Positions 8,969 to 17,680 of a stretch of DNA of 64,000 nt are shown in pieces. Below the pieces are notes generated by a model that was not told the origin of the DNA, ran no database searches, and was given only the letters and a program-made list of their open reading frames with translations. The stretch covers positions 31,161-95,160 of the forward strand of contig CAITUV010000086.1 in assembly GCA_903895725.1 (NCBI GenBank). Direction: 5' to 3'. A program made the position numbers and the translations under genes. Position 1 is the stretch's first letter. The number at the start of each line of letters is the position of its first letter. The stretch is from an uncultured Myxococcales bacterium (GTDB taxonomy: Bacteria; Myxococcota_A; UBA9042; CAIXZC01).

Positions 8969-11560
8969 ATGAGAACCGACCAGTTCACCATCAAGGCAAG
9001 GGAGGCGGTGCTTGATGCATTCCGCCTGGCAGGAAGCCGACGCAACCCGCAAGTCGAGCCCGTGCATCTGCTGTTCGTCCTGCTCCAGCAGCAGGACAGC
9101 CTGGTGCCCGCCCTGATCAAGCTGCTCGAAGCCGATGCCGCAAGCCTCCAGAAGCGGACCCTGGGCATGCTCGATTCTGCCCCGCAGCTGTCGTCCGAGA
9201 CCGAGGCGCAGGCATCGAAGGAGCTCTCTTCCATCCTGTCGCAGGCCCAGAAGGAGGCGGCATCGCTGGGGGACGACTATGTCAGCACCGAGCACCTGCT
9301 GTTGGCGCTCTGCCAGGGAAAGGGAGAGGTGGCATCGCTTCTTGGCCAGGCCGGGTTGACACGGGACCGCATCCTGCTGGCCCTCAAGGAGCTTCGAGGC
9401 AACCAGCGGGTCACGTCGGAGGACCCGGAAGGGACGTTCCAGGCCCTCGACAAGTACACTCGAGACCTGACCATCCTGGCCCGACAGGGAAAGATCGACC
9501 CCATCGTCGGCAGGGATGAGGAGATCCGCCGCGTCATCCAGGTCCTGTCCCGGCGCCAGAAGAACAACCCCGTCCTCATCGGTGAGCCGGGCGTCGGCAA
9601 GACCGCCATCGCTGAAGGGCTGGCGCAGCGCATCGTCGCGGCCGACGTGCCCGAGCAGCTCAAGGACAAGCGGCTCCTCGCCCTCGACATGGGGGCCCTC
9701 GTGGCCGGCGCCAAGTACCGGGGGGAGTTCGAGGAGCGTATGAAGGCCGTGCTCCAGGAAATCACCAAGGCCCAGGGCGAGATCCTCCTGTTCATCGACG
9801 AGATCCACACCGTCGTCGGTGCCGGGGCAGCCGAAGGCTCGCTCGACGCCTCGAACATGCTCAAGCCGGCCCTGGCCCGAGGCGAGCTCCATTGCATCGG
9901 GGCCACCACACTGGACGAGTACCGCAAGCGGATCGAGAAGGATCCCGCGCTCGAGCGGCGATTCCAGCCGGTCTTCGTGTCCGAGCCCTCGGTGGAGGAT
10001 TCCATCAGCATCCTGAGAGGGATCAAGGAGAAGTACGAGATCCACCACGGCGTCAAGATCAAGGATGCCGCCGTCGTCGCCGCGGCCCGCCTCTCCGCTC
10101 GCTATCTCACAGGGCGAAAGCTCCCCGACAAGGCCATCGACCTGGTGGACGAGGCCGCTGCACGCCTGCGGGTCGAGATCGATTCCAAGCCCCTCGAGAT
10201 CGATGAGCTCGAGCGGAAGATGCTCAAGCTCGAGGTGGAGCGGCAGGTCATCGAGAAGGAAGGAGGTCCCGCCGGCCGGGAGACGCTCGATGCGCTCAAT
10301 CGCACCCTGGCCGACCTGAAGGAAGAGCTCGAGCGGCTCAGGGCCCACTACCAGGCGGAAAAGGATGCCATCGCCCGCATCCGCTCGGTCAAGGAGGAGC
10401 TCGACCGTGCACGCAACGAGGCCGAGGCGGCCACGCGGCGACTCGACTACGAGGCGCTCGGCAGGCTCAATCACGGGGAGATCCCTCGCCTGGAACGGGA
10501 GCTCGCACAGCACCAGGCCCGCCTGGCCGAGGTCCAGAAGGACTGCCGCATGCTCAAGGAGGAGGTGGACGAGGAGGAGATTGCCCGAGTCGTCTCGCTG
10601 TGGACCGGAATCCCCGTCTCCAAGATGCTCGAAGGGGAAATGACCCGGCTCATCCGAATGGAGGACGTGCTGTCGAGCCGGGTGGTGCACCAGGAAAAGG
10701 CCATCGCCGCAGTTTCCGGTGCGGTCCGCCGCGCCCGCTCGGGGCTGTCCGACCCCAACCGCCCCGTCGGCGTGTTCCTGTTCCTCGGACCCACGGGCGT
10801 GGGAAAGACCGAGCTGGTCAAGGCCCTGGCAGCGTTCCTGTTCAACGACGAGAAGGCGGTGGTACGCATCGACATGAGCGAGTACATGGAGAAGCACTCC
10901 GTGTCCAGGCTCATCGGCTCGCCGCCGGGGTACGTGGGGCACGAGGAAGGGGGCCAGCTCACCGAGGCGGTCCGTCGCCGCCCGTACACCGTGGTCCTGT
11001 TCGACGAGGTGGAGAAGGCGCATCGGCAGGTGCTCAACGTCCTGCTCCAGGTGTTCGACGACGGAAGGCTCACCGACGGGCTGGGGCGCACGGTCGACTT
11101 CAAGAACTCGCTCATCGTGATGACCTCGAACCTGGGAAGTCACGAGATCGCGGGGCTTGCCGAGCAGACGGATGACGAGTCTGCGGCCCGGATCGAGCAG
11201 GCGCTGAAGGTCCACTTCGCACCCGAGTTCCTCAACCGCATCGACGAGACGGTGGTGTTCAACCGCCTGCGCCGGGAGGACATTCGCGACATCGTCCGGA
11301 TCCAGGTGGACCGGACCAATCAGCTCCTGAGGGAGCGGGGCCTTCGAATCGACCTGTCCCCGGAAGCGGCCGAGCTCCTGGCCGACGCCGGATGGGATCC
11401 CGCGTTCGGTGCCCGTCCCCTGAAACGGGCCATTCAGCGCCTGCTCATGGATCCGTTGTCGGTCCGGTTGCTCCGGGGGGAGATCCAGCCTCCAGTCGAC
11501 ATAGCCGTTCGAGTCGATTCCGGGGAGCTCGTGTTCGATGCCGGGGCGGGGGCAGCGTAG
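8969..11560 (+). CDS. clpB: ClpB disaggregase (Hsp100)
   Basis: An 863-residue AAA+ protein, the usual ClpB length. The N-terminal repeat domain covers residues 1-150. The first nucleotide-binding domain has Walker A GEPGVGKT (205-212) and Walker B LLFIDEIHT. The long coiled-coil M domain lies at about 400-530 (many Glu/Arg/Leu heptads), which separates ClpB from ClpA/ClpC. The second domain has Walker A GPTGVGKT (607-614) and the EYMEKHSVSRLIGSPPGYVG segment. The start has an AAGGAGGG ribosome site. ClpB extracts polypeptides from aggregates with DnaK; dnaK is not in this window. Confidence 0.98.
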   Translation: MRTDQFTIKAREAVLDAFRLAGSRRNPQVEPVHLLFVLLQQQDSLVPALIKLLEADAASLQKRTLGMLDSAPQLSSETEAQASKELSSILSQAQKEAASLGDDYVSTEHLLLALCQGKGEVASLLGQAGLTRDRILLALKELRGNQRVTSEDPEGTFQALDKYTRDLTILARQGKIDPIVGRDEEIRRVIQVLSRRQKNNPVLIGEPGVGKTAIAEGLAQRIVAADVPEQLKDKRLLALDMGALVAGAKYRGEFEERMKAVLQEITKAQGEILLFIDEIHTVVGAGAAEGSLDASNMLKPALARGELHCIGATTLDEYRKRIEKDPALERRFQPVFVSEPSVEDSISILRGIKEKYEIHHGVKIKDAAVVAAARLSARYLTGRKLPDKAIDLVDEAAARLRVEIDSKPLEIDELERKMLKLEVERQVIEKEGGPAGRETLDALNRTLADLKEELERLRAHYQAEKDAIARIRSVKEELDRARNEAEAATRRLDYEALGRLNHGEIPRLERELAQHQARLAEVQKDCRMLKEEVDEEEIARVVSLWTGIPVSKMLEGEMTRLIRMEDVLSSRVVHQEKAIAAVSGAVRRARSGLSDPNRPVGVFLFLGPTGVGKTELVKALAAFLFNDEKAVVRIDMSEYMEKHSVSRLIGSPPGYVGHEEGGQLTEAVRRRPYTVVLFDEVEKAHRQVLNVLLQVFDDGRLTDGLGRTVDFKNSLIVMTSNLGSHEIAGLAEQTDDESAARIEQALKVHFAPEFLNRIDETVVFNRLRREDIRDIVRIQVDRTNQLLRERGLRIDLSPEAAELLADAGWDPAFGARPLKRAIQRLLMDPLSVRLLRGEIQPPVDIAVRVDSGELVFDAGAGAA

Positions 11561-11693
11561 CGCTGCAGGCCTCTAGCGTCGTCTCCAGTTGATTTTTTCG
11601 CCTGGCCAACGATACTGAGCCCGTCCGCCTGGTTGTATGCTCCATTGCTCGACCGTCCAGACAATCTCACCGTGGTGGGGGTAGGGGGGGCCT

Positions 11694-12698
11694 ATGCGGG
11701 CGTGGATCGTAGAGAACCAGAGACCGATGACGGAACGGCCGATGCGGTTTGTGGAGCTGCCCGCTCCGGTAGCCGAGGGGACCCAGGTTCGCATCCGCGT
11801 GACCGCGTGCGGAATCTGCCGCACCGACGCACACATTGCCGAAGGGGATCTGCCGTTGCAGCGGAGGCCGACCATCCCGGGCCACCAGGTCGTCGGGATG
11901 GTGGACCAGGTGGGGGACAAGGTCACGCGTCATGCCGTGGGGGACCGCGTCGGGACCGCCTGGATCGGCGGGGCTTGCGGGAGCTGTGCGGAATGCCTCG
12001 ACGAGCGGGAGAACTACTGCGAGCAGTTTCAGGGCAACGGCTGGCACCTGGCCGGAGGGTATGCCCAGTACATGACCGTGGAGGAGTCGTTTGCGCACTC
12101 CCTGGCCGGGGTGGGGCTGGACGATGTCCACGTCGCTCCCCTGATGTGTCCCGGGGTCACCGCCTGCGCGACGTTGCGGCTGGCCAGGGTGGACCGGGGA
12201 ACTCGGGTCGGCCTGTTCGGATACGGGCCGACCGCATTCTACTCGTTGCGGCTGGCCCGAAGCGAGGGGGCGGAGGTGCTCGTCTCCACCCGCGGGGAGG
12301 AACGGCGGAAGCTGGCAATCAGGGAGGGGGCGGTCTGGGCCGGAAGCACGGAACGTGACGTCATGCCCGACAAGCTCGATGCGGCCATCGTCTTTCCGGC
12401 ATCGGGTCGGCTGGCGGAGCTTGCGCTGGCCGCAGTCCGGCCGGGTGGCGTGGTCGTCTCCGCCGCCATCGACATGCCCGGGTTTGCCGTGAGGGACTAT
12501 CGGTCGAACTTCTGGGGAAGGGACTTCCGGTCGCTCTACAACGTCCGCCGGGAGGATGTCCAGTGCATCATCCGCAAGGCCCGCAGCGAGGATCTGACCA
12601 TGCCCGTCCGGGTCGTCGAGCCCGAGCAGGCCCAGGAGGTTCTCCAGCAGGTCGCAGCCGGCAAATTCCCCGACCTCGCCGCCGTCATCCGCTGGTAG
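11694..12698 (+). CDS. Zinc-dependent alcohol dehydrogenase family protein
   Basis: A 334-residue medium-chain dehydrogenase. Catalytic zinc ligands appear as CGICRTD and GHQVVG; the structural zinc site is CGSCAECLDERENYC (four Cys in the usual spacing). The Rossmann nucleotide site is GLFGYGPTAFYSLRLA, with Gly-x-Gly-x-x-Ala-like spacing. This is the AdhA-type subgroup (short, about 330 residues) that oxidises or reduces simple alcohols and aldehydes with NAD(P). The start is preceded by a G-rich ribosome site. It stands alone between clpB and mutY with 130-145 bp gaps on both sides, so it is probably a single transcription unit. Confidence 0.92.
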   Translation: MRAWIVENQRPMTERPMRFVELPAPVAEGTQVRIRVTACGICRTDAHIAEGDLPLQRRPTIPGHQVVGMVDQVGDKVTRHAVGDRVGTAWIGGACGSCAECLDERENYCEQFQGNGWHLAGGYAQYMTVEESFAHSLAGVGLDDVHVAPLMCPGVTACATLRLARVDRGTRVGLFGYGPTAFYSLRLARSEGAEVLVSTRGEERRKLAIREGAVWAGSTERDVMPDKLDAAIVFPASGRLAELALAAVRPGGVVVSAAIDMPGFAVRDYRSNFWGRDFRSLYNVRREDVQCIIRKARSEDLTMPVRVVEPEQAQEVLQQVAAGKFPDLAAVIRW

Positions 12699-12737
12699 CC
12701 CCCCCCCCCAGTCAAAAGCCCCCCCTCGCTCCCCCCC

Positions 12738-12788
12738 GTCCTATGTCTTCCATGCGTCCTATTCGTCCTATTTGTCCTATCGTCCTAT
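12738..12788. repeat. Short tandem repeat of GTCCTAT units
   Basis: GTCCTAT occurs at 12738, 12756, 12765, 12774 and 12782, mostly 9 bases apart, in the 145-bp gap ahead of mutY. It follows a C-rich run (12700-12737). No protein is expected from this stretch. Confidence 0.75.
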
Positions 12789-12843
12789 TGCCCTTCCCCC
12801 GCTCCCGCGTTACCCTCGCCCCGTTGGTTCTCGGGGGTGTCGC

Positions 12844-14010
12844 GTGCCAGTCTTTCCCCTGTCCGAGCTTCACGCCTGGTTTCTTGCGCATCAACGCGAG
12901 CTCCCCTGGCGCCGACGCCGTGATGCCTACGCCGTGTGGCTGTCCGAGATCATGCTCCAGCAGACCCGGGTGGACACGGTCATCCCTTACTTCGAGCGGT
13001 TCGTGGCCCGTTTCCCCGGGTTCGAATCCCTTGCCCGGGCCGACGAGCAGGAAGTGCTCAAGCTGTGGGAGGGGCTGGGCTATTACGCCCGGGCCCGCAA
13101 CCTCCTGGCCGCGGCCCGCCGGATCGTGGACCGGCATCGAGCGCGATTTCCCGACACGCTGGAGGGGGCCGAGGCACTGCCCGGCATTGCACGCAGCACC
13201 GCCGGGGCCATCCTTTCCGCCGCGTACGGCAGGAAGCTTCCCGTGCTGGATGGCAACGTCAAGCGGGTCCTGGCCCGGCTGCTCGCAATCCGGGAGGATC
13301 TGACCCGGCCGGTCGTCACCCGGAAGTTGTGGGAGGTGGCGGGGGATCTGGTTCTTCCGGCGCACGATCCCGATGTGCACAACCAGGCGATGATGGAGCT
13401 CGGGGCCACCTGCTGCACGCCCAAGTCCCCGAGTTGCTCCGCATGCCCGATTTCCACCGTCTGCCTGGCCTTTGAGAAGGGGTTGCAGGATGCCATCCCC
13501 CCTCCGAAGAAGTCCCGCACGGTCCCTCACCATCACGTGGCCGTCGGTGTCGTGGTCGAACAGGGCATGGTCGTGATCCAGCAGCGCCCTCAAGACGGTC
13601 TGCTCGGCGGTCTCTGGGAATTCCCGGGAGGCAAGGTCGAGCCGGGCGAAACTCCGGCCCAGGCCGTCGTCAGGGAGCTGGCCGAGGAGCTCGGGCTGTC
13701 CGTCGATGCCGGCGACGAGTTTGCCACGGTCAAGCACGCGTACAGCCACTTCCGCATCACGCTCCACGCATTCCTCTGTGCTCGTCGCGATGGGGGCCCG
13801 GCCACTGCTGCGCCCGTGCCGCTCGAAACGTCTGAAACACCCGAAACGCCCGAGCCGCTCGAACACCTTGACGCCGTGGCGTCTGTGCTGCCGTCCCAGG
13901 CCCCGTTTCCCGCTTCCCCCTCGGCCCGCTGGGTTCCCCTCGAACGCCTCGACGACTACCCCTTCCCCAAGGCGAACAAGAAGGTCCTGGAGAAGCTGCT
14001 GGGCCGGTAG
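12844..14010 (+). CDS. mutY: A/G-specific adenine glycosylase MutY
   Basis: Removes adenine mispaired with 8-oxoguanine. The HhH-GPD glycosylase domain includes the catalytic Glu35 (LSEIMLQQTR) and Asp136 (VLDGNVKRV). The iron-sulfur loop is CCTPKSPSCSACPISTVC with C-x6-C-x2-C-x5-C spacing. The C-terminal half is a NUDIX-like 8-oxoguanine recognition domain with a well-kept box (GGKVEPGET, RELAEELG). I chose a GTG at 12844 because the frame upstream (TTG at 12772) encodes only the GTCCTAT repeat tract and an unrelated Pro-rich stretch. A low-complexity Thr/Pro/Glu insertion lies at about residues 320-350. Confidence 0.95.
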   Translation: MPVFPLSELHAWFLAHQRELPWRRRRDAYAVWLSEIMLQQTRVDTVIPYFERFVARFPGFESLARADEQEVLKLWEGLGYYARARNLLAAARRIVDRHRARFPDTLEGAEALPGIARSTAGAILSAAYGRKLPVLDGNVKRVLARLLAIREDLTRPVVTRKLWEVAGDLVLPAHDPDVHNQAMMELGATCCTPKSPSCSACPISTVCLAFEKGLQDAIPPPKKSRTVPHHHVAVGVVVEQGMVVIQQRPQDGLLGGLWEFPGGKVEPGETPAQAVVRELAEELGLSVDAGDEFATVKHAYSHFRITLHAFLCARRDGGPATAAPVPLETSETPETPEPLEHLDAVASVLPSQAPFPASPSARWVPLERLDDYPFPKANKKVLEKLLGR

Positions 14011-14086
14011 GGCCGAACGTCCGGTAGCTCGACGCGGCCGATGCGCCGGAAATGCCACGGGCGGGCGCTACAGATGTGCCCCTATG

Positions 14087-14460
14087 CTCGGCACGTCATC
14101 CTGAGCGACCCGGCCCCCCGGACGTCGAAGTCGGATCCGCCTGGTTGCCGGGGAGCGAAGGATCTCGGCCTCCTTGTGTTCGAAAGGCCGCGGGGCCTGC
14201 GGCTTTGGTGCTGCATCGGCCGAGGGGGGCACGCGCCAACGGCCGTGATGGTGCATCGGCCGAGGGGGGCACACGCCAACGGCCGTGATGGTGCATCGGC
14301 CGAGGGGGGCACGCGCCAACGGCCGTGATGGTGCATCGGCCGAGGGGGGCACGCGCCAACGGCCGTGATGGTGCATCGGCCGAGGTCCTTCCGCCGCCTC
14401 CAGAAGGGCACAGCCAGGGGAAAGGGCCGTGCGTCGGGGGCGTCAGGATGACGCGCCGAG
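14087..14460. repeat. Intergenic repeat element, copy 1, with inverted ends and 40-bp tandem core
   Basis: The left end CTCGGCACGTCATCCTGA (14087-14104) and the right end at 14443-14460 are inverted repeats matching at 17 of 18 positions. The core has four 40-bp tandem units at 14213-14372 (GCATCGGCCGAGGGGGGCAC, then a second half ending GGCCGTGATGGT) and a partial fifth. Each unit holds CATCGGCCG and CGGCCGTGATG, which can pair as an imperfect hairpin. Similarity with copy 2 continues past the right end to about 14512. The gap between mutY and htpG (14011-14656) holds nothing else recognisable except the htpG promoter. No transposase is encoded. Confidence 0.85.
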
Positions 14461-14606
14461 GATGGAGGCAGATGGGATGATACACCCAGGGCCGGGGCGG
14501 TGCATGGGCCGTTGGGGAATGCCACCCGCGGCCGAGGCGGAGCAGGGGACGAAGTTGGTCCACAGTCCGTCAGGGGAGCGAGCGCTGCTCGCCCGAGTCT
14601 CCCCGC

Positions 14607-14634
14607 TTGCATCCTCGATACACCGACATATCTT
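14607..14634 (+). promoter_or_regulatory. Candidate promoter for htpG
   Basis: TTGCAT, 16 bases, TATCTT, 22 bases before the start codon. The -10 and spacing equal those of the htrA-like/clpB promoter. Confidence 0.5.
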
Positions 14635-14656
14635 GGCCGTAGCAAGGAGGCTTGAC

Positions 14657-16627
14657 ATGACCGAAGCCACGAAGTTCGAATTCCGCACCGAGGCCCGCCA
14701 GCTCCTGGATCTCATGGTGCACTCCGTGTACTCCAACAAGGACATCTTCCTGCGGGAGCTGATTTCCAACGCTTCCGATGCCCTGGACAAGCTCCGTTTC
14801 GCCGCCCTGTCCGACCCGTCCCTCAAGGAATCGACAGGCGAGCTCCAGATCCGGCTCAGGCGGGATGCCACGAATCGTACCCTCACCGTCGAGGACAACG
14901 GCATCGGCATGACCGAGCAGGAGCTGCACGACTTCATCGGCGTGATCGCAAGGTCCGGGACCCGGGAGTTCGTGCGCATCGCAAAGGAGAAGGGGGAGGC
15001 CAACCTCCCGCCCGAGCTCATCGGTCAGTTCGGAGTCGGGTTCTACTCGTCGTTCATGGTCGCCTCGGAAGTCACGCTCGTGACCCGAAAGGCCGGCCAG
15101 GACAAGGCGTTCCGCTGGCACTCCGCCGGCGACGGGAGCTACTCGGTCGAGCCGGCCGAACGAGACCGGCCCGGCACCTCCGTGACCCTCCACCTCAAGC
15201 CGTCGGACCAGGAGGGAGGGCTCAAGGACTACGTCCAGGAATGGACGATCCAGGACATCGTCAAGCGCTACTCCGACTTCGTCGCTTACCCCATAGTCAT
15301 GTTGGTCACCCGCTCCGAGCCCGAGCTCGATTCCGACGGGAAGCCCAGGAAGGATGCCCCCTACCGAACCGTCGAGAAGGACGAGACGCTCAACTCCATG
15401 AAGGCCATCTGGACCCGGCCGGAGAAGGACGTCACCCAGGATGAATACCGGGAGTTCTACCGGCACCTGACCAAGGATTGGGAGGAGCCGCTTGCCCGGT
15501 CCGTCTCCCGGGCCGAAGGGAGCCACGAGTTCAAGACCCTCCTGTTCGTCCCCTCCCACGCACCGTTCGACCTGTTCTGGCCCGAGGCCGAGCACGGAAT
15601 CAACCTGTACATCCGACGCGTGTTCATCATGAACGACTGCAAGGAGCTGCTCCCCCGGTGGCTCCGGTTCGTCAAGGGGGTCGTCGACTCGGAGGACCTG
15701 CCCCTCAACATCTCCCGGGAGATCCTCCAGCAGGACCGGAACACTTCGGTCATCCGGAAGCACGTCGTCAAGAAAGTGCTCTCCCGCCTGGAAGAGCTCC
15801 GGGAGAAGGAGCGGGACAAGTTCGAGACCTTCTGGAAGGAGTTCGGCAAGGTCCTCAAGGAAGGGGTGTTCCAGGACCACACCAATGCCGAGGCCATCCT
15901 GAAGATCGCCTGGTTCGATTCCACGCACAGTGCCACCGAGCCGACGTCGCTGGACGACTACATCGGGCGGATGAAGGAAGGGCAGGAGGTGATCTACTAC
16001 CTCACCGGCCGCACCCGCACCGCCATCGAGCAGTCGCCTCACCTGGAGGCGTTTGCCGCCCGGGGCATCGAGGTGCTGCTCCTGTCCGACCCCGTCGACG
16101 AGATCTGGGTCTCCGCAGTGCCCGACTACAAGGGCAAGAAGCTCCAGTCCGTGGGCAAGGGGGAAGTGGACCTGGGGACCGCAGAGGAGAAGAAGCAGGA
16201 GGAGGAGAAGCGCAAGGAAGAGGAGTCCAGCCTGGGTGACCTGTTCAAGACGCTTGCCGGCCACCTCGAGGCCCACGTCAAGGAAGTGCGCCTGTCGAGC
16301 CGTCTGACCTCGTCAGCCGCCTGCCTGGTGAGCGATCCGGGGGACCTGACTCCCCAGCTCGAGCAGATGCTGCGGGCCACGGGGCAGGAAGTCCCGACGG
16401 TCAAGCGGACCCTCGAGGTGAACCCGGGGCACCCCCTGATCCAGCGCCTGAACCTGATCCACGCGGCAGGCAAGGAAGACCCCCGTCTTCCCCGCTACGC
16501 CAGGCTGCTGTATGGCCAGGCCGTCCTGGCCGAGGGAGGCATTCCCCCCGAACCCGCCCAGTTCGCCCGCCTGCTGTCCGAGCTGTTCGTCGAGGCCACT
16601 TCCGTCCCGCCCGAGGGGAACGCGTAG
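14657..16627 (+). CDS. htpG: Molecular chaperone HtpG (Hsp90)
   Basis: A 656-residue Hsp90. The N-terminal GHKL ATPase contains VYSNKDIFLRELISNASDA (the ATP-contacting Asn), the DNGIGM motif and GQFGVGFYS. The middle domain has the catalytic-Arg region NISREILQQ. The charged stretch at about 510-535 (Glu/Lys-rich, EEKKQEEEKRKEEE) precedes the dimerisation domain. The ATG at 14657 has an AAGGAGG ribosome site six bases upstream and matches the standard start; the open frame runs further upstream into repeat DNA and is not used. HtpG holds late-folding clients and complements ClpB, so three chaperone/protease genes lie within 10 kb. Confidence 0.98.
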   Translation: MTEATKFEFRTEARQLLDLMVHSVYSNKDIFLRELISNASDALDKLRFAALSDPSLKESTGELQIRLRRDATNRTLTVEDNGIGMTEQELHDFIGVIARSGTREFVRIAKEKGEANLPPELIGQFGVGFYSSFMVASEVTLVTRKAGQDKAFRWHSAGDGSYSVEPAERDRPGTSVTLHLKPSDQEGGLKDYVQEWTIQDIVKRYSDFVAYPIVMLVTRSEPELDSDGKPRKDAPYRTVEKDETLNSMKAIWTRPEKDVTQDEYREFYRHLTKDWEEPLARSVSRAEGSHEFKTLLFVPSHAPFDLFWPEAEHGINLYIRRVFIMNDCKELLPRWLRFVKGVVDSEDLPLNISREILQQDRNTSVIRKHVVKKVLSRLEELREKERDKFETFWKEFGKVLKEGVFQDHTNAEAILKIAWFDSTHSATEPTSLDDYIGRMKEGQEVIYYLTGRTRTAIEQSPHLEAFAARGIEVLLLSDPVDEIWVSAVPDYKGKKLQSVGKGEVDLGTAEEKKQEEEKRKEEESSLGDLFKTLAGHLEAHVKEVRLSSRLTSSAACLVSDPGDLTPQLEQMLRATGQEVPTVKRTLEVNPGHPLIQRLNLIHAAGKEDPRLPRYARLLYGQAVLAEGGIPPEPAQFARLLSELFVEATSVPPEGNA

Positions 16628-16675
16628 AACTGCGGCCCAGGCGCCGAATGGGCCGATGCGTTGGCACCGGCCGAC

Positions 16676-17449
16676 TCAGCCACCCGCTGGCTTCGCCCCC
16701 ATCTTCCGCTCGGCGGACTTCCGGTGGGAATCGACGGTCCATCCGGAGACGCTCAGGGCCGAGGCAATCTCGCATCGCTTCAGGCCGGCAGTGGGCATTC
16801 GCATGACCTTCCGCTCCGCCGGGGTCAGGTAGTCCATAGCGTCCAGATCCACGACCTGGCTGGATCTCACCCCTGCCTTCGTCGGTAGAACCTGCTCAAA
16901 GCGGCCGACGCGGCGCACGGCATCGCAGAGCTCAGCCATGCCGCAGCAATGCAGGAGGATGCCCGTTGCTCCCGCTGCTACAAGGTGAGCGAGGTCAGAG
17001 TCGGTGCAAGAGCCGACAAGGGCCAGGATTCTCAAGTCGGGTCTTCCGCAGGAGGTGAGCGTGACTGCCCGCTGCAGCGTGTCCGGAGCCCCGGGCGCAT
17101 GGAGAACCAGGATGTCCACCTTGCCAATGTCCGGCGCGTGAGGGCGGGCGAGCAGTTCAGCGTCCTCGACAACGGAATCCACCCACGCCTGCGACCGGAG
17201 GCATTCTGCCAGCGCAGAGCTGAAGAGCGGCGGCCTCACAGCGAGAACGATTCCGAGGTGGTCCCTTCCGGGCCTCGCTCCACCTAGGTCGGAACGCGTT
17301 CTGTCCTGGGTCCTGGGTCCTGGGTCCTGGGTCCTGGGTCCTGGGTCCTGGGTCCTGGGTCCTGGGTCCTGGGGGCGCGGGCCGTCCTGGTCGGCGTTGG
17401 TCCATCGAGCTCCTTCTGCGCCGCTGGCGTATGGCTTGTGGTTCCTCAT
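16676..17449 (-). CDS. LuxR-type response regulator with atypical receiver
   Basis: A 257-residue protein. The C-terminal 60 residues form a LuxR/NarL helix-turn-helix (LTPAERKVM, EIASALSVSGWTVDSHRK, ERKMGA). The preceding domain keeps the receiver pattern (IVLAVRPPLFSSAL for the usual acidic first loop, then VDILVLHAPGAPD), but the acidic pocket is Val-Arg and the phosphoacceptor Asp position reads His. It is therefore probably not switched by phosphorylation. The first 55 residues are encoded mostly by a 7-bp DNA repeat; a second open frame from a GTG at 17462 also crosses the repeat. The start is uncertain: no good ribosome site is visible. It is convergent with htpG. Confidence 0.75.
   Translation of the reverse strand: MRNHKPYASGAEGARWTNADQDGPRPQDPGPRTQDPGPRTQDPGPRTQDRTRSDLGGARPGRDHLGIVLAVRPPLFSSALAECLRSQAWVDSVVEDAELLARPHAPDIGKVDILVLHAPGAPDTLQRAVTLTSCGRPDLRILALVGSCTDSDLAHLVAAGATGILLHCCGMAELCDAVRRVGRFEQVLPTKAGVRSSQVVDLDAMDYLTPAERKVMRMPTAGLKRCEIASALSVSGWTVDSHRKSAERKMGAKPAGG
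17304..17373. repeat. Heptanucleotide repeat TCCTGGG x10 in the LuxR-type gene
   Basis: Ten perfect 7-bp units (70 bp), read as CCCAGGA on the coding strand, encode DPGPRTQ repeats at about residues 26-49. Two of the three minus-strand frames are open across it. One-unit changes would switch which upstream start is in frame with the DNA-binding domain. Confidence 0.95.
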
Positions 17450-17606
17450 GCGTCGGCACCACTCAATGAATTCTTCATTCTATACCTTCGGCTCACCGGT
17501 TGGTGGTGTCAAGCGTTTTCCGAGGAACGCCACAGAAACCGGATAGGCGGTCTGACTTGGGTGCGTATCCCAACTTTCCTCCCTAAGAAATCCCAAATTC
17601 AAGCCC

Positions 17607-17636
17607 TTGACGTCTCCCAAAAGTAGCGGGTACGAA
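17607..17636 (+). promoter_or_regulatory. Candidate promoter for the glycosyltransferase cluster
   Basis: TTGACG, 18 bases, TACGAA, 45 bases ahead of the start codon. The 17450-17640 intergenic stretch is noticeably AT-richer than its surroundings. The -10 is weak. Confidence 0.4.
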
Positions 17637-17680
17637 CTAGAGCATGGTCGCCGAAGTGTTTCACCCGGACGGAGGTTTCC

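Noticed and set aside
7733..11215. A 1160-codon minus-strand frame opposite htrA-like and clpB
   Set aside because: It lies antisense to two well-supported genes, has no recognisable domain and a composition (Leu/Gly/Asp/Arg) typical of an antisense frame.
12700..12790. Phase-variable tract controlling mutY
   Set aside because: The units are 8-9 bases apart and lie outside the likely coding start, so slippage would not alter the protein; only a weak possibility remains for expression.
14213..14372. CRISPR array
   Set aside because: The 40-bp units are contiguous without unique spacers and no cas gene is nearby.
14041..14645. Proteins with HHHGRWRVPPSADAP-type repeats read from the 40-bp units
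   Set aside because: They are translations of the tandem repeat, present in several frames and strands, with no ribosome site.
7570..16627. CIRCE or sigma32-type heat-shock elements upstream of the chaperone genes
   Set aside because: No inverted repeat of the CIRCE type and no CTTGAA/CCCCATNT pair with suitable spacing was found.
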